Assembly: GCA_964368625.1 (NCBI GenBank)
Contig: CAYJBH010000012.1
Coordinates: 1 to 64,000, forward strand
Length of the DNA: 64,000 nt
Source of the DNA: CAYJBH01 sp964368625
GTDB taxonomy: Bacteria > Bacillota > Clostridia > Oscillospirales > Ruminococcaceae
Direction: 5' to 3'
The translations under genes were made by a program, and so were the position numbers. Under the pieces are notes generated by a model. It saw nothing but the letters and a program-made list of their open reading frames with translations. It was not told where the DNA came from and did no database searches. Shown here piece after piece: positions 15,617 through 24,355 of the stretch (its first letter is position 1; every line of letters begins with the position of its first letter).

Positions 15617-17041
15617 ATGAAAATTCTTTTTTGTACCAGCGAGGCTGCGCCGTATGCTGCATCCGGTGGACTAGGTGATGTTGCCGGTAGCCTGCCCGGT
15701 GTTCTCAATAATGATACCCAGGAATGCAGGGTCGTTATGCCGTTGTATCGCACCGTTTCAGAGCGTTACCGCGACGAACTTAAATTCATCTGTAGCTTTA
15801 ATGTCGATTTAGGTTGGAGAAGCCAATATTGCGGCATATTTGAGATGACTAAGAACGGGGTTAAATACTACTTTTTAGATAATCAGTTCTACTTCTTTAG
15901 AGATGGTGGAATATATGGCTATCTTGACGATGGCGAAAGATATGCATTTTTTTCTAAAGCAATAATTGAGATGTTATTCTACATCGATTATACCCCTGAT
16001 ATAATGCACCTTAACGACTGGCAGACAGCCTTAGTACCTGTTCTTTTAAAAACCAACTATGGCGGAAACCCGAAAACAGATCCAATTAAAACATTATTCA
16101 CTATTCATAATATTCAGTACCAGGGAAAATATGGCGATCATATGTTGGGCGATATTATGGGTATGGGCGACTGGGAGCGCAATATCTTAGAGTTCGGCGG
16201 AGCCATTAACTTTATGAAAGGTGCACTAGAGACTGCCGACTGGATAAGTACTGTATCACCTACCTATGCTGAAGAACTTCAGTATAACTGGTTTGCATAT
16301 GGTCTTGATTCAATTTTACGAGCTAAAAAGGATAAACTTTCGGGCATACTAAACGGTATAGATATAGAGGGTTATAACCCCGCTACCGACAGTGTAATAG
16401 CTTCAACCTACACAACCAGAGCTTTTGCTAAGGGCAAGGCAGCCTGTAAAAAAGCACTTTGTGAGTACTTTAGCCTGGAGGATTCTTCTCGTCCTATTAT
16501 AGCTATGGTAACTCGTCTTGTTACACACAAGGGAATTGACCTTGTAAGACATATGTCACAACAGCTAATAGACGACGGCTTTAACATCGTTGTTCTCGGT
16601 AGCGGTGATGGAAACTATGAAGCGTTTTTAAACTATCTTGCCGAACAAAACTCCGGAAAAGTAGGTGTTTATCTCGGTTTCGTTCCGGATCTAGCCCGCA
16701 AAATATATGCCGGCGCAGATATGTTTTTAATGCCATCAAAGTCGGAACCATGCGGTTTATCACAGATGATTAGTGCAAGATACGGAACGGTGCCTATCGT
16801 TCGTGAAACCGGTGGTCTTAACGATTCTATTAAGGATAACGGCAGCGGTGATGGCAATGGTTACACCTTCTGCAACTATAATGCACATGAAATGTACGAC
16901 TGCTGCGCTAGAGCAAAAAAATTATATGATGATAAAAAAGCTTGGAAGTCGCTGGCTATTCGTTGCATGAAATCTGACTTTAGCTGGGATAGCTCGGCTA
17001 AAAAATACACTGATTTGTATGAAATGTTAAAAAAAGGTTGA
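15617..17041 (+). CDS. glgA: glycogen synthase (ADP-glucose type, GT5)
   Basis: This 474-residue GT-B glycosyltransferase extends alpha-1,4-glucan from ADP-glucose. The N-terminal loop that is KTGGL in E. coli reads ASGGL here (A15-S16). HLNDWQTALVP follows, and the C-terminal catalytic motif is SKSEPCGLSQM with TGGLNDSI after it. The Lys change affects a residue implicated in ADP-glucose binding in E. coli, but I believe ASGGL-type variants occur in other clostridial GlgA proteins, so I still call it active. Ribosome-binding site GGAGAGG. Its stop codon TGA is part of the -35 box of the next promoter. Confidence 0.93.
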   Translation: MKILFCTSEAAPYAASGGLGDVAGSLPGVLNNDTQECRVVMPLYRTVSERYRDELKFICSFNVDLGWRSQYCGIFEMTKNGVKYYFLDNQFYFFRDGGIYGYLDDGERYAFFSKAIIEMLFYIDYTPDIMHLNDWQTALVPVLLKTNYGGNPKTDPIKTLFTIHNIQYQGKYGDHMLGDIMGMGDWERNILEFGGAINFMKGALETADWISTVSPTYAEELQYNWFAYGLDSILRAKKDKLSGILNGIDIEGYNPATDSVIASTYTTRAFAKGKAACKKALCEYFSLEDSSRPIIAMVTRLVTHKGIDLVRHMSQQLIDDGFNIVVLGSGDGNYEAFLNYLAEQNSGKVGVYLGFVPDLARKIYAGADMFLMPSKSEPCGLSQMISARYGTVPIVRETGGLNDSIKDNGSGDGNGYTFCNYNAHEMYDCCARAKKLYDDKKAWKSLAIRCMKSDFSWDSSAKKYTDLYEMLKKG

Positions 17042-17066
17042 CAAAATAAGGAAGAAGTAGTATAAT
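17038..17066 (+). promoter_or_regulatory. consensus greA promoter embedded in the glgA stop codon
   Basis: TTGACA (17038-17043), 17-bp spacer, TATAAT (17061-17066). The TGA stop of glgA (17039-17041) lies within the -35 hexamer. Confidence 0.8.
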
Positions 17067-17094
17067 CCTATCTTATGATAGTAAAAAAAGCCTG

Positions 17095-17119
17095 CTGTGG
17101 TGTATATAATGCATCACAG
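17095..17119 (+). promoter_or_regulatory. hairpin in the greA leader
   Basis: CTGTGGTG (17095-17102) pairs with CATCACAG (17112-17119) through one G-U pair around a 9-base loop. No U-tract follows, so it is a leader structure, not an obvious terminator. Confidence 0.4.
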
Positions 17120-17159
17120 TTGTGTCGTTCTAGTCATGTGAGATTGTGAGGTAAGAGAG

Positions 17160-17645
17160 TTGAGTAAGAAAATAATATTATCCCATGAAGGGTTACTGGC
17201 ATTGGAAGAAGAGCTGGAAGAGCTACGTACTGTTAAGCGCAAAGAGGTTGCCGAAAAAATCAAGGTTGCCCGATCCTTTGGAGACCTTTCGGAAAACAGC
17301 GAATATGATGAGGCTAAAAATGAGCAAGGATTTATCGAAAGCCGTATTATTCAGCTAGAGTCAATGCTAAAAAATGCAAGTGAGATCGACGAAAACGATC
17401 TATCCTTCGATGTTGTTGCAGTTGGTTGCCATGTTAAGGTTGAGGACGACGATAAGGACATTAGTGATTATAATATCGTTGGCTCGCTAGAAACAGATCC
17501 AAAGAGAAACAAAATTTCGGATGAATCACCGGTAGGAAGTGCGCTTTTAGGCAAAAAGGTTGGCGATTCTGTTGAGGTTGTTGTTCCGAGCGGTGCAAAG
17601 TTTTCATTAAAAATATTAGAGATATCTAGGCAAGAAAAACAATAG
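17160..17645 (+). CDS. greA: transcription elongation factor GreA
   Basis: This 161-residue factor stimulates RNA cleavage by stalled RNA polymerase. The N-terminal coiled coil (about 10-75) carries the acidic tip SFGDLSENSEYDEAK with the conserved D and E residues, and the C-terminal FKBP-like domain has the conserved DESPVGSALLGKKVGD motif. Length is typical. The start is TTG at 17160 with GAGGT upstream. It has its own consensus promoter and leader hairpin, although it directly follows glgA. Confidence 0.95.
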   Translation: MSKKIILSHEGLLALEEELEELRTVKRKEVAEKIKVARSFGDLSENSEYDEAKNEQGFIESRIIQLESMLKNASEIDENDLSFDVVAVGCHVKVEDDDKDISDYNIVGSLETDPKRNKISDESPVGSALLGKKVGDSVEVVVPSGAKFSLKILEISRQEKQ

Positions 17646-17655
17646 AGGAAACTTA

Positions 17656-18402
17656 ATGATTAACGTAACAGTTTGGAACGAAAATGTTCATGAAACTGAT
17701 GAGAAGATTGGCCCAATCATGGCTGATTTACACCCAAATGGGATACACGGCACTGTTGCTGATATCGTTAAAGAGCTTGGAGCGGAAGTAAGCGTTCGTA
17801 CAGCTACGCTAGATCAACCGCTACACGGCCTTTCAGATGAAGTTCTTGACAGTACCGATGTACTAATTTGGTGGGGACATTGTGCTCATGACAAGGTGTC
17901 TGATGAGATTGTTGCTAAGGTTAAAGCTAAGGTTCTTGGCGGTATGGGCATAATAATTCTGCATTCCGGACATTATTCTAAAATTTTCAAGGATCTTATG
18001 GGCACAAGTTGCGATCTGCGCTGGAAAGAAGACTGCTATGGGCGGGTATTCTGTGTAAACCCATCCCACCCTATTGCAGATGGTATTCCCGCTAATTTCG
18101 AGCTTGGTGTTGAAGAATGTTATGGGGAATACTTTGACATACCAATTCCTGATGAAGTTATTTTTGAAAGTTGGTTTAACATAGGTGAGGTTTTTAGAAG
18201 CGGATGCACCTTCACTCGTGGATATGGGAAAATCTTTTATTTCCAGCCCGGCCATGAAACTAACCCTTCTTATCATAATAAATATGTAAGAAGAATTATT
18301 CAAAATGCCGTATTGTGGGCTAATTCTCCAAAAAAACGTTCTATGTTTGGAACATCTGAAATTAAAGTTACCTTAGAAGAAATAAGAAACGATAGCAACT
18401 AA
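17656..18402 (+). CDS. ThuA-family protein
   Basis: This 248-residue protein has the class I glutamine-amidotransferase-like fold of ThuA proteins. Visible landmarks are VTVWNENVHE at the N-terminus, DVLIWWGHCAHD, GIIILHSGHYS and the C-terminal FYFQPGHETNPSYHN. ThuA was named for trehalose utilisation in rhizobia; related domains take part in sugar-derivative metabolism, but the reaction is not settled. It lies 10 bp after greA and probably shares its transcript, ending at the strong terminator that follows. No trehalose gene is adjacent. Confidence 0.85.
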   Translation: MINVTVWNENVHETDEKIGPIMADLHPNGIHGTVADIVKELGAEVSVRTATLDQPLHGLSDEVLDSTDVLIWWGHCAHDKVSDEIVAKVKAKVLGGMGIIILHSGHYSKIFKDLMGTSCDLRWKEDCYGRVFCVNPSHPIADGIPANFELGVEECYGEYFDIPIPDEVIFESWFNIGEVFRSGCTFTRGYGKIFYFQPGHETNPSYHNKYVRRIIQNAVLWANSPKKRSMFGTSEIKVTLEEIRNDSN

Positions 18403-18424
18403 GAGCTAACAAATAAACTGAATT

Positions 18425-18464
18425 AAGGCGGATACAATAGGGTAAAACCCGTTGTATCCGCCTT
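18425..18464. terminator. terminator between convergent thuA and der
   Basis: Perfect 13-bp arms, AAGGCGGATACAA (18425-18437) and TTGTATCCGCCTT (18452-18464), enclose a second small stem GGG/CCC. It separates the greA-thuA and der transcripts and can serve both. The T-runs are weak on both sides. Confidence 0.75.
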
Positions 18465-18476
18465 ATAATAATTGGT

Positions 18477-19799
18477 TTAAACTTTTTCTCCGCGCTCTCT
18501 AATCATTAACCTAATTGGTGTTCCCTCAAGCCCATAGGTATGACGAATCTGATTTTCTATATAGCGTTGATACGAGAAATGGAACAGCTCCTTTTTATTG
18601 CAGAAAGCAGCAAAGGTAGGTGGCCTTGTTGCTATCTGGGTCATATAGTATATTTTAAGAGGTCTTCCTTTGTCACTCGGAGGTTGAACCCTGGCCGTTG
18701 CACGGTGTAGCAGATCGTTTAAAACACCGGTAGTAATTCTCATAGCATTCTGATCGTTAACAAACTTTATTAGCTCAAACATTCTATCTACACGCTCACC
18801 GGTCTTGGCAGATATAAATATAAAAGGTACATAAGACATAAAAGAAAAGTCGTTCATTAAGCTTTTACGCATCTTCTCCATCGTTTTGGTTTCTTTTTCA
18901 ACAGCATCCCACTTATTTACTGCAACGATGCACGCTTTACCCTCTTCATGAGCATAGCCGGCAATCTTGCTGTCCTGCTCGGTAAAGCCTACGGTGGCAT
19001 CAAGCATTATAACAACAACCTCGCTACGCTGAACAGCCGCAAGACTTCTAAGGGTACTGTAACGTTCTACACCGGCCTCTACCCTACCACGTTTTCGCAT
19101 ACCTGCCGTATCAATTAAGATAAACTTGCCATGCTTATTCTCGTAATGAGAATCAACAGCATCACGTGTTGTTCCTGCTTCATCCCTTACAATCATTCTG
19201 TTTTCGCCAAGTATATAGTTAACTAACGAGCTTTTGCCAACGTTTGGACGTCCGATAATTGCAACGGTTATAGGGTCATCATCCGTCTTTTCTACAGGCT
19301 CTTCAAACGTTAAATGTTCAAACACAGCATCTAACAGGTCACCAGTACCATGGCCATGAACAGCTGATACCGGAAAAAGATCTCCTATTGCCAAGGCATA
19401 AAACTCAAAAAGCGCTGCATCGCTACTGCCAATGCTGTCTAGCTTGTTAACCGCAACAAATATAGGTTTATTACTTCTACGAAGCAGATCAGCAATATCT
19501 GAATCGGTAGCTGTTAATCCTGTTAAGCCATCTGTAACAAAGATAATTGCATCGGCACAATCTATAGCAAGTTCAACCTGCAGACGCATCTCAACGAGCA
19601 TGCTATCTCCGGATGTTGGCTCTAATCCTCCTGTGTCTATTAAGGTAAATTCCTTACCAAGCCACTCACAATCAGTAAAAATCCTATCTCTCGTTACACC
19701 CGGCGTGTCCTCAACTATGGACAAACGCCTTCCGCACAACTTATTAAAAAGCGTGCTCTTTCCAACATTCGGCCGTCCTACAACTGCAACAATCGGCAT
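18477..19799 (-). CDS. der: ribosome biogenesis GTPase Der (EngA)
   Basis: This 440-residue protein has the two tandem G-domains unique to Der: first GRPNVGKSTL with DTGG and NKLD, second GRPNVGKSSL with DTAG and NKWD. A C-terminal KH-like domain (about 350-440) follows. It is essential for 50S subunit maturation. ATG start behind AAAGGAA. It follows the DUF512 radical-SAM gene, a neighbour commonly seen in Clostridia, with an unusual interleaved repeat in the 53-bp gap. Confidence 0.97.
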   Translation of the reverse strand: MPIVAVVGRPNVGKSTLFNKLCGRRLSIVEDTPGVTRDRIFTDCEWLGKEFTLIDTGGLEPTSGDSMLVEMRLQVELAIDCADAIIFVTDGLTGLTATDSDIADLLRRSNKPIFVAVNKLDSIGSSDAALFEFYALAIGDLFPVSAVHGHGTGDLLDAVFEHLTFEEPVEKTDDDPITVAIIGRPNVGKSSLVNYILGENRMIVRDEAGTTRDAVDSHYENKHGKFILIDTAGMRKRGRVEAGVERYSTLRSLAAVQRSEVVVIMLDATVGFTEQDSKIAGYAHEEGKACIVAVNKWDAVEKETKTMEKMRKSLMNDFSFMSYVPFIFISAKTGERVDRMFELIKFVNDQNAMRITTGVLNDLLHRATARVQPPSDKGRPLKIYYMTQIATRPPTFAAFCNKKELFHFSYQRYIENQIRHTYGLEGTPIRLMIRERGEKV

Positions 19800-19820
19800 C
19801 AGTATTCCTTTCTCTTCTTT

Positions 19821-19854
19821 GTTTTAGAAAACATTGTGTTCTAAAACAATGTTT
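19821..19854 (-). repeat. interleaved inverted repeats between the radical-SAM gene and der
   Basis: GTTTTAGAA (19821-19829) pairs with TTCTAAAAC (19839-19847), while AACATTGT (19830-19837) pairs with ACAATGTT (19846-19853). The two pairings interleave and share two bases, so the mRNA can form either stem or approximate a pseudoknot. The last arm covers the stop codon of the upstream gene. Confidence 0.5.
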
Positions 19855-21079
19855 ACTCAACAACTACTATCTCAACATCAAGTTTTTCGGATATCTCCCT
19901 TGCGGTCATTCCGTCCAATGTTATGTCACCCTCGGCTCGAAACATCTGTGATGTTATTAACAGTTTATTCGTTTTAAGCTTACCCTTAAGTTGTTCTACT
20001 AAATCCTGTCCTGTTAGCAATCCTGCTACCGTTACACCCTTACCAAAAAAGTTGTTTGTAATGGTATGAACTGTTGTGTTAGTAAGGCTTTCACACATCT
20101 GCTCCATAAGCGGAGTTGCCAGAACACCTGTGGCAAGGTCAAACCCACCACCCATCTTGTGAAAGCGACCCTTGTTTTTATCATAAAAATCTCGCCACAT
20201 CCCTACCCCGTTTTCCAGCTGTAGGAAATCTTCGTAATGTCTTCTTGGTGGTATCTTCTTTTTTGCTAGTAGATATATTTCATCCGATGCAAAAAACAAC
20301 CTTGTTCCAAATTGCTTAAGATTCTCTCGTGCAAAGCCCTCGATTATCTGCAAATTTTTATTTGCTATCGTCTCGTTAAAGGGGGTTAACGGGTATAAAC
20401 TCTCTCTAAACCTTGTTAATCCAACCGGAACCGCACTTACACTTTGAACCGCAGGGTATAGTTTTTGCAGCTCTGATAGACTGTACTCCAGCTGTCTCTC
20501 ATCGTTCAGTCCGGGACATAATACCAGCTGAATATTCATGGATATCCCGGCCTTAGCAAAGCGCGGAATAAGCGACAATGCCTCGCCTGCCATAGGATTA
20601 CACATTAGCTGGCAACGAAGCTGTGGGTCCATAGTATGAACCGAAATGTTTAACGGTGAAAACTTCATCTTTATGATTCTATCGATTAATCGATCATTTA
20701 GATTAGTTAGTGTTATATAGTTCCCCATTAAAAACGACAAGCGCTCATCATCATCTTTAAGGTAAAGAGAATCTCTCATACCTTTTGGAAGTTGATCTAT
20801 AAAACAAAAAACGCAACGGTTTTTACAACTTCTTTTGCCGTTATATAAATCCCCCTCAAACACTAGGCCTAAAGGCTCAAACTCCTGCTTAGTTAGCTCA
20901 ATAGTACCGCTTTCCAATTCTATCGAAAGCTTGTTTGCAGCGGTATGAAAACCGTAATCAAGGCTGTCTTCAACAACCTTTCCATTAACCGACACCAACT
21001 TATCTCCGGCTCTAATTCCGGCCTGATCTGCAGGCGAGGCTTTTTCTACCGCCTTAATTTCAACCAACTTATTCTCCAA
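19853..21079 (-). CDS. PDZ / radical-SAM / DUF512 protein (TIGR03279 type)
   Basis: This 408-residue protein starts with a PDZ-like domain (about 5-40, ASPADQAGIRAGDKLVSVNG). A radical-SAM-like cluster motif follows as CKNRCVFCF near residue 85, then a DUF512 C-terminal half. The motif spacing CxxxCxxC suits a 4Fe-4S cluster. The function is unknown, but the gene is widely conserved next to der in Clostridia, which suggests a role linked to ribosome assembly or translation. The start is a TTG at 21079 with only a weak CGGAA ribosome-binding site, chosen because the PDZ domain begins directly after it. Confidence 0.85.
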   Translation of the reverse strand: MENKLVEIKAVEKASPADQAGIRAGDKLVSVNGKVVEDSLDYGFHTAANKLSIELESGTIELTKQEFEPLGLVFEGDLYNGKRSCKNRCVFCFIDQLPKGMRDSLYLKDDDERLSFLMGNYITLTNLNDRLIDRIIKMKFSPLNISVHTMDPQLRCQLMCNPMAGEALSLIPRFAKAGISMNIQLVLCPGLNDERQLEYSLSELQKLYPAVQSVSAVPVGLTRFRESLYPLTPFNETIANKNLQIIEGFARENLKQFGTRLFFASDEIYLLAKKKIPPRRHYEDFLQLENGVGMWRDFYDKNKGRFHKMGGGFDLATGVLATPLMEQMCESLTNTTVHTITNNFFGKGVTVAGLLTGQDLVEQLKGKLKTNKLLITSQMFRAEGDITLDGMTAREISEKLDVEIVVVE

Positions 21080-21168
21080 TAATAATTATTCCGACAAATT
21101 AAAAACAACAGGCCGTAGCAAACGCCGCAATGCGACCTTGCCACAGCCCGATAATTCGCCCGATTTAA

Positions 21169-21351
21169 TTAGCTCTCGATCTTTATTACTTCTCTTCCCT
21201 TATACTGTCCACAGGAAGGGCAGACATGGTGAGGTAATTTTTTCTCCTTGCAGTTTGGGCAGGAGGCAAGAGTCGGAGCGGAAATCTTCCATACCGACGA
21301 ACGACGCTTATCACGACGTGCCTTTGATAGTTTTCTCTTTGGAACTGCCAT
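21169..21351 (-). CDS. rpmF: 50S ribosomal protein L32
   Basis: The 60-residue product starts MAVPKRKLSKARRDKRRS and has the zinc-binding form of L32 with CPNC and CPSC pairs (residues 34-37 and 47-50). ATG start behind GGGAGA. The usual upstream partner DUF177 (YceD) is absent; the gene has its own consensus promoter. The 89-bp gap to the DUF512 gene shows no clear terminator. Confidence 0.97.
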   Translation of the reverse strand: MAVPKRKLSKARRDKRRSSVWKISAPTLASCPNCKEKKLPHHVCPSCGQYKGREVIKIES

Positions 21352-21392
21352 ATTTATCTCCCTAATTAATTAATAAAAATGCAACGTTATTA

Positions 21393-21421
21393 ATTATATA
21401 AAAAATATCGTAATTTGTCAA
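21393..21421 (-). promoter_or_regulatory. consensus rpmF promoter
   Basis: On the minus strand TTGACA (21416-21421) and TATAAT (21393-21398) are separated by 17 bp, an exact consensus match. Confidence 0.8.
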
Positions 21422-21483
21422 GTAATATTTATAAATTCATGCTAACTAATATTTAACTTGGCAAGCTAACTCTGTTTTATTAA

Positions 21484-21897
21484 CTATATTGCTCTTGGAT
21501 ATTTGCTAATTTCCTCACCTATATCTGACTCATCAGCCGATACGGTAACAATAAGTTTAACATTTTCACCGGTTAGCTCGTTTAACTTTGATAAAAGTGT
21601 TGCCAATGTCCCCATATCCTTGTTAAGAACCTTTAAGATACCATCGATATAAATTTCTACTATGTCGTAGTTGCCTGCAAGAATTCCCGAAATAAAGCCA
21701 AACAGCATATCTGAATTTTCTACCTTATACTCAACCATATCAATAAGGCGTACATCATGATGGATGTCGTAGGTTAACTTCATCGAATGTTCGATACAGA
21801 CAAGATTACCAGCCGAACCTGCTGCAGATGCATTGATAATGTCTATCATCTTTTTTGTCTTACCGCTACCTTTACCGCCTACTATTATACTTACCAT
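21484..21897 (-). CDS. small P-loop ATPase-like protein, function unknown
   Basis: This 137-residue protein opens with a Walker A motif GGKGSGKT (residues 7-14). Two hydrophobic strands follow, ending in acidic residues (IVEIYIDGI near 82), which may act as Walker B. No other domain is visible. Similar small P-loop proteins occur in clostridial genomes as hypotheticals. It lies 62 bp downstream of pgi on the same strand and may be cotranscribed. ATG start behind CGGAGAA. Confidence 0.7.
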   Translation of the reverse strand: MVSIIVGGKGSGKTKKMIDIINASAAGSAGNLVCIEHSMKLTYDIHHDVRLIDMVEYKVENSDMLFGFISGILAGNYDIVEIYIDGILKVLNKDMGTLATLLSKLNELTGENVKLIVTVSADESDIGEEISKYPRAI

Positions 21898-21959
21898 TGT
21901 AATTCTCCGTTTCTTTTAATTATTGCTTATAATATGCTGTCTTGCATATCGGAAATACT

Positions 21960-23294
21960 TTATTTAGATAACCTTGCAGTTAATCTTTCGCGTTCTTCTT
22001 CAAATCCGGGTTTACCCAGTAGTGCAAACATATTCTTCTTATAACTTTCTACACCCGGTTGGTCAAATGGGTTAACACCCAAAATATATCCCGAAATGGC
22101 GCAGGCTTTTTCAAAGAAGTATATGAGGTAACCTATATCATAGGCGTTCATTTCATCCAGCTCTAGCACCATGGTAGGAACTCCACCATCGGTATGAGCA
22201 AGAATTGTGCCCTCCATCGCACGGCGATTTACAAGAGAAAGATTCTGTCCCGATAAAAAGTTAAGTCCATCTGCATTAACTTCATCCTTTTCTATAAAGA
22301 AGTCACCCTTTGGCTTTTTAAAGTCTACAACCGTTTCAAACAGTATTCGAGCGCCATCCTGAACAAATTGACCCATAGAATGAAGGTCGGTAGAGAAAAC
22401 AACCGAGGTTGGCATGATTCCCTTTCCATCCTTGCCCTCGCTCTCGCCAAACAGCTGTTTATACCACTCGTTCATCATGGCAAAATCCGGCTCATAGCAG
22501 GCCATTAATTCAACTGCTTTCCCTCTGCGCAACAATATGTTTCTTGCTGCTGCATAGCGATAACAATCATTATTCTCGCTGCAGTTTAAATAGTTGTCAT
22601 AGGCATCTCTAGCACCGCTCATCATAGCATCAATATCAATTCCGGCAACTGCTATCGGTAAAAGTCCAACAGCGGTAAGCACTGAAAATCGTCCGCCAAC
22701 ATCGTCGGCTATAACAAAGCTTTCATATCCTTCACTATCTGCAAGTGTTTTCAGCGTTCCCCTTGCGGCATCTGTTGTGGCATAGATACGCTTTTGTGCG
22801 CCCTCCTTACCGTAACGTTCCTCTAAAAGCTTTTTAAACACTCTAAAGGCAAGCGCCGGCTCGGTGGTTGTTCCTGATTTTGATATTACGTTAACCGAAA
22901 CCCGCTTCCCCTCACACAATTTTAATAGATTTTCAAGATGAGATCCGCTAATATTTTGTCCTGCAAAATATATCTTTACGCCATCTGAAAGATCGTTATA
23001 AAGCGTTGAGTTAAGAGCTTCTATAACTGCCCTTGAGCCAAGATAGCTTCCGCCGATACCGATAACAACCAACACATCGCTATCCTTTTTTATCCGCTCT
23101 GCGGCTATCTTTATTCTATCAAACTCTTCCTTGTCGTAGCTTTTCGGTAGGTCAAGCCAGCCCAAAAAATCATTTCCGGCACCACTGCGCGCATGTAACG
23201 CCTCGTGGGCCGCCTTAACCGTCGGATATAGTAGGTCAAATTCGCTGTCACCAACAAATCCGTCAAGATATCTGATGTTTAGATTTAACGGCAT
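21960..23294 (-). CDS. pgi: glucose-6-phosphate isomerase
   Basis: This 444-residue enzyme interconverts glucose-6-phosphate and fructose-6-phosphate in the cytosol. The sugar-phosphate-binding SIS signatures are visible: VIGIGGSYLGSRAVIE near 78, SKSGTTTEPALAFR near 140, and the later DVGGRFSVLT and QLFGESEGKDGKG stretches. Length matches the short bacterial/Firmicute class. ATG start behind GGAGAAA. It links the glucan and glycoside genes of this window to glycolysis. Confidence 0.96.
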   Translation of the reverse strand: MPLNLNIRYLDGFVGDSEFDLLYPTVKAAHEALHARSGAGNDFLGWLDLPKSYDKEEFDRIKIAAERIKKDSDVLVVIGIGGSYLGSRAVIEALNSTLYNDLSDGVKIYFAGQNISGSHLENLLKLCEGKRVSVNVISKSGTTTEPALAFRVFKKLLEERYGKEGAQKRIYATTDAARGTLKTLADSEGYESFVIADDVGGRFSVLTAVGLLPIAVAGIDIDAMMSGARDAYDNYLNCSENNDCYRYAAARNILLRRGKAVELMACYEPDFAMMNEWYKQLFGESEGKDGKGIMPTSVVFSTDLHSMGQFVQDGARILFETVVDFKKPKGDFFIEKDEVNADGLNFLSGQNLSLVNRRAMEGTILAHTDGGVPTMVLELDEMNAYDIGYLIYFFEKACAISGYILGVNPFDQPGVESYKKNMFALLGKPGFEEERERLTARLSK

Positions 23295-23374
23295 AATTTC
23301 TCCATATTCTATTGTACTTTAACAAAGCCGACACTAATTTTATTAATAACAGCATCGGAATATCTGTTGATTAT

Positions 23375-23403
23375 ATAATAATCCTTTTTGCTCATAATGT
23401 CAA
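23375..23403 (-). promoter_or_regulatory. pgi promoter
   Basis: TTGACA (23398-23403) and TATTAT (23375-23380) on the minus strand with a 17-bp spacer. Confidence 0.65.
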
Positions 23404-23449
23404 GGAAATTACAGTAAACATTTACAGTCATTTCACACTTTTATCAGTG

Positions 23450-24331
23450 CTATCTTACAAAAAAGCTGTAATTAATAATAAATTCTTTTTTCCCGCTTGA
23501 TTGTAGCGAAATCATTCCCGGCATTTGTGATAACTCCTCAACGGTATTGTCCCTTCCCGGGATACCTGTCCATGGTTCGATACAGATAAAAGGAGCCTCC
23601 TTGCCAACTGTATGCCAAAAGGCGCAATACTTCATATCTGGATACTCAGCTACAATGTAATCGTCATCCTTATCACTTTTCAACGTTACCTTGCCTGGCG
23701 TATTGTATAGTATAAAGGCATCCTCATCAAACAGATCATGCCTAAGGTTAATTCTTCCATTTTTAAGTTCAGGGTAAATCTTATCTTCGCCACCCACCAA
23801 TTTATTATCGGTAGTTGCAACCCGCATAACATTATCACCCTGCATTTCAAGATAGTAATCGCTAAAAGCAAGTGTATTATTAAGTGGAACATTAAAACCG
23901 GGATGCCCGCCAACACCAAAATACATCTGCTCATCGCCACTGTTATAAACGCTGTAAACTATAGATAGCTTTTCGCCAACTAGTCGATAGCCTATAGAAA
24001 ACTCAAAGCTAAAGGGATAAATCTTGCGAGTTTCCTCGCTATCACAGATATGTAAATCAACCGATGTTTCGCTCTGTTCCTTAATATCAAAAACGCTTAC
24101 CTTTGTAAACCCATGTGCAGCCATGGGATAGCTAACACCTTTATGGGTATAGCGTTGTTCAAACAATCTACCGATAAATGGGAAAAGGTTTGGTGAGCGT
24201 CCACTCCAAACCTCAGCATCACCCTGCCATAGCAGTTCCTTACCGGATTGTGATTTAATGCTCTCTAGCTCGGCTCCGAGCCGTGAGATCTCTACCGTTA
24301 TTTTTTCGTTTTTAATTACTATATTCTTCAT
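23450..24331 (-). CDS. aldose 1-epimerase family protein (LacX/YeaD-like)
   Basis: This 293-residue protein has a galactose-mutarotase-like beta-sandwich. Landmarks are ELLWQGDAEVWSGRSPNLFPFIGRL (residues about 32-57), the catalytic-type histidine in AAHGFT near 74, and GGHPGFNVPL near 142 with the second His. The final motif ...CIEPWTGIPG is typical of the LacX branch. Members interconvert sugar anomers or sugar phosphates. It precedes pgi on the same strand, but the 155-bp gap holds a pgi promoter. ATG start behind GGAGAG. Confidence 0.85.
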   Translation of the reverse strand: MKNIVIKNEKITVEISRLGAELESIKSQSGKELLWQGDAEVWSGRSPNLFPFIGRLFEQRYTHKGVSYPMAAHGFTKVSVFDIKEQSETSVDLHICDSEETRKIYPFSFEFSIGYRLVGEKLSIVYSVYNSGDEQMYFGVGGHPGFNVPLNNTLAFSDYYLEMQGDNVMRVATTDNKLVGGEDKIYPELKNGRINLRHDLFDEDAFILYNTPGKVTLKSDKDDDYIVAEYPDMKYCAFWHTVGKEAPFICIEPWTGIPGRDNTVEELSQMPGMISLQSSGKKEFIINYSFFVR

Positions 24332-24355
24332 AATTAACTCTCCTATATCGTTAAT

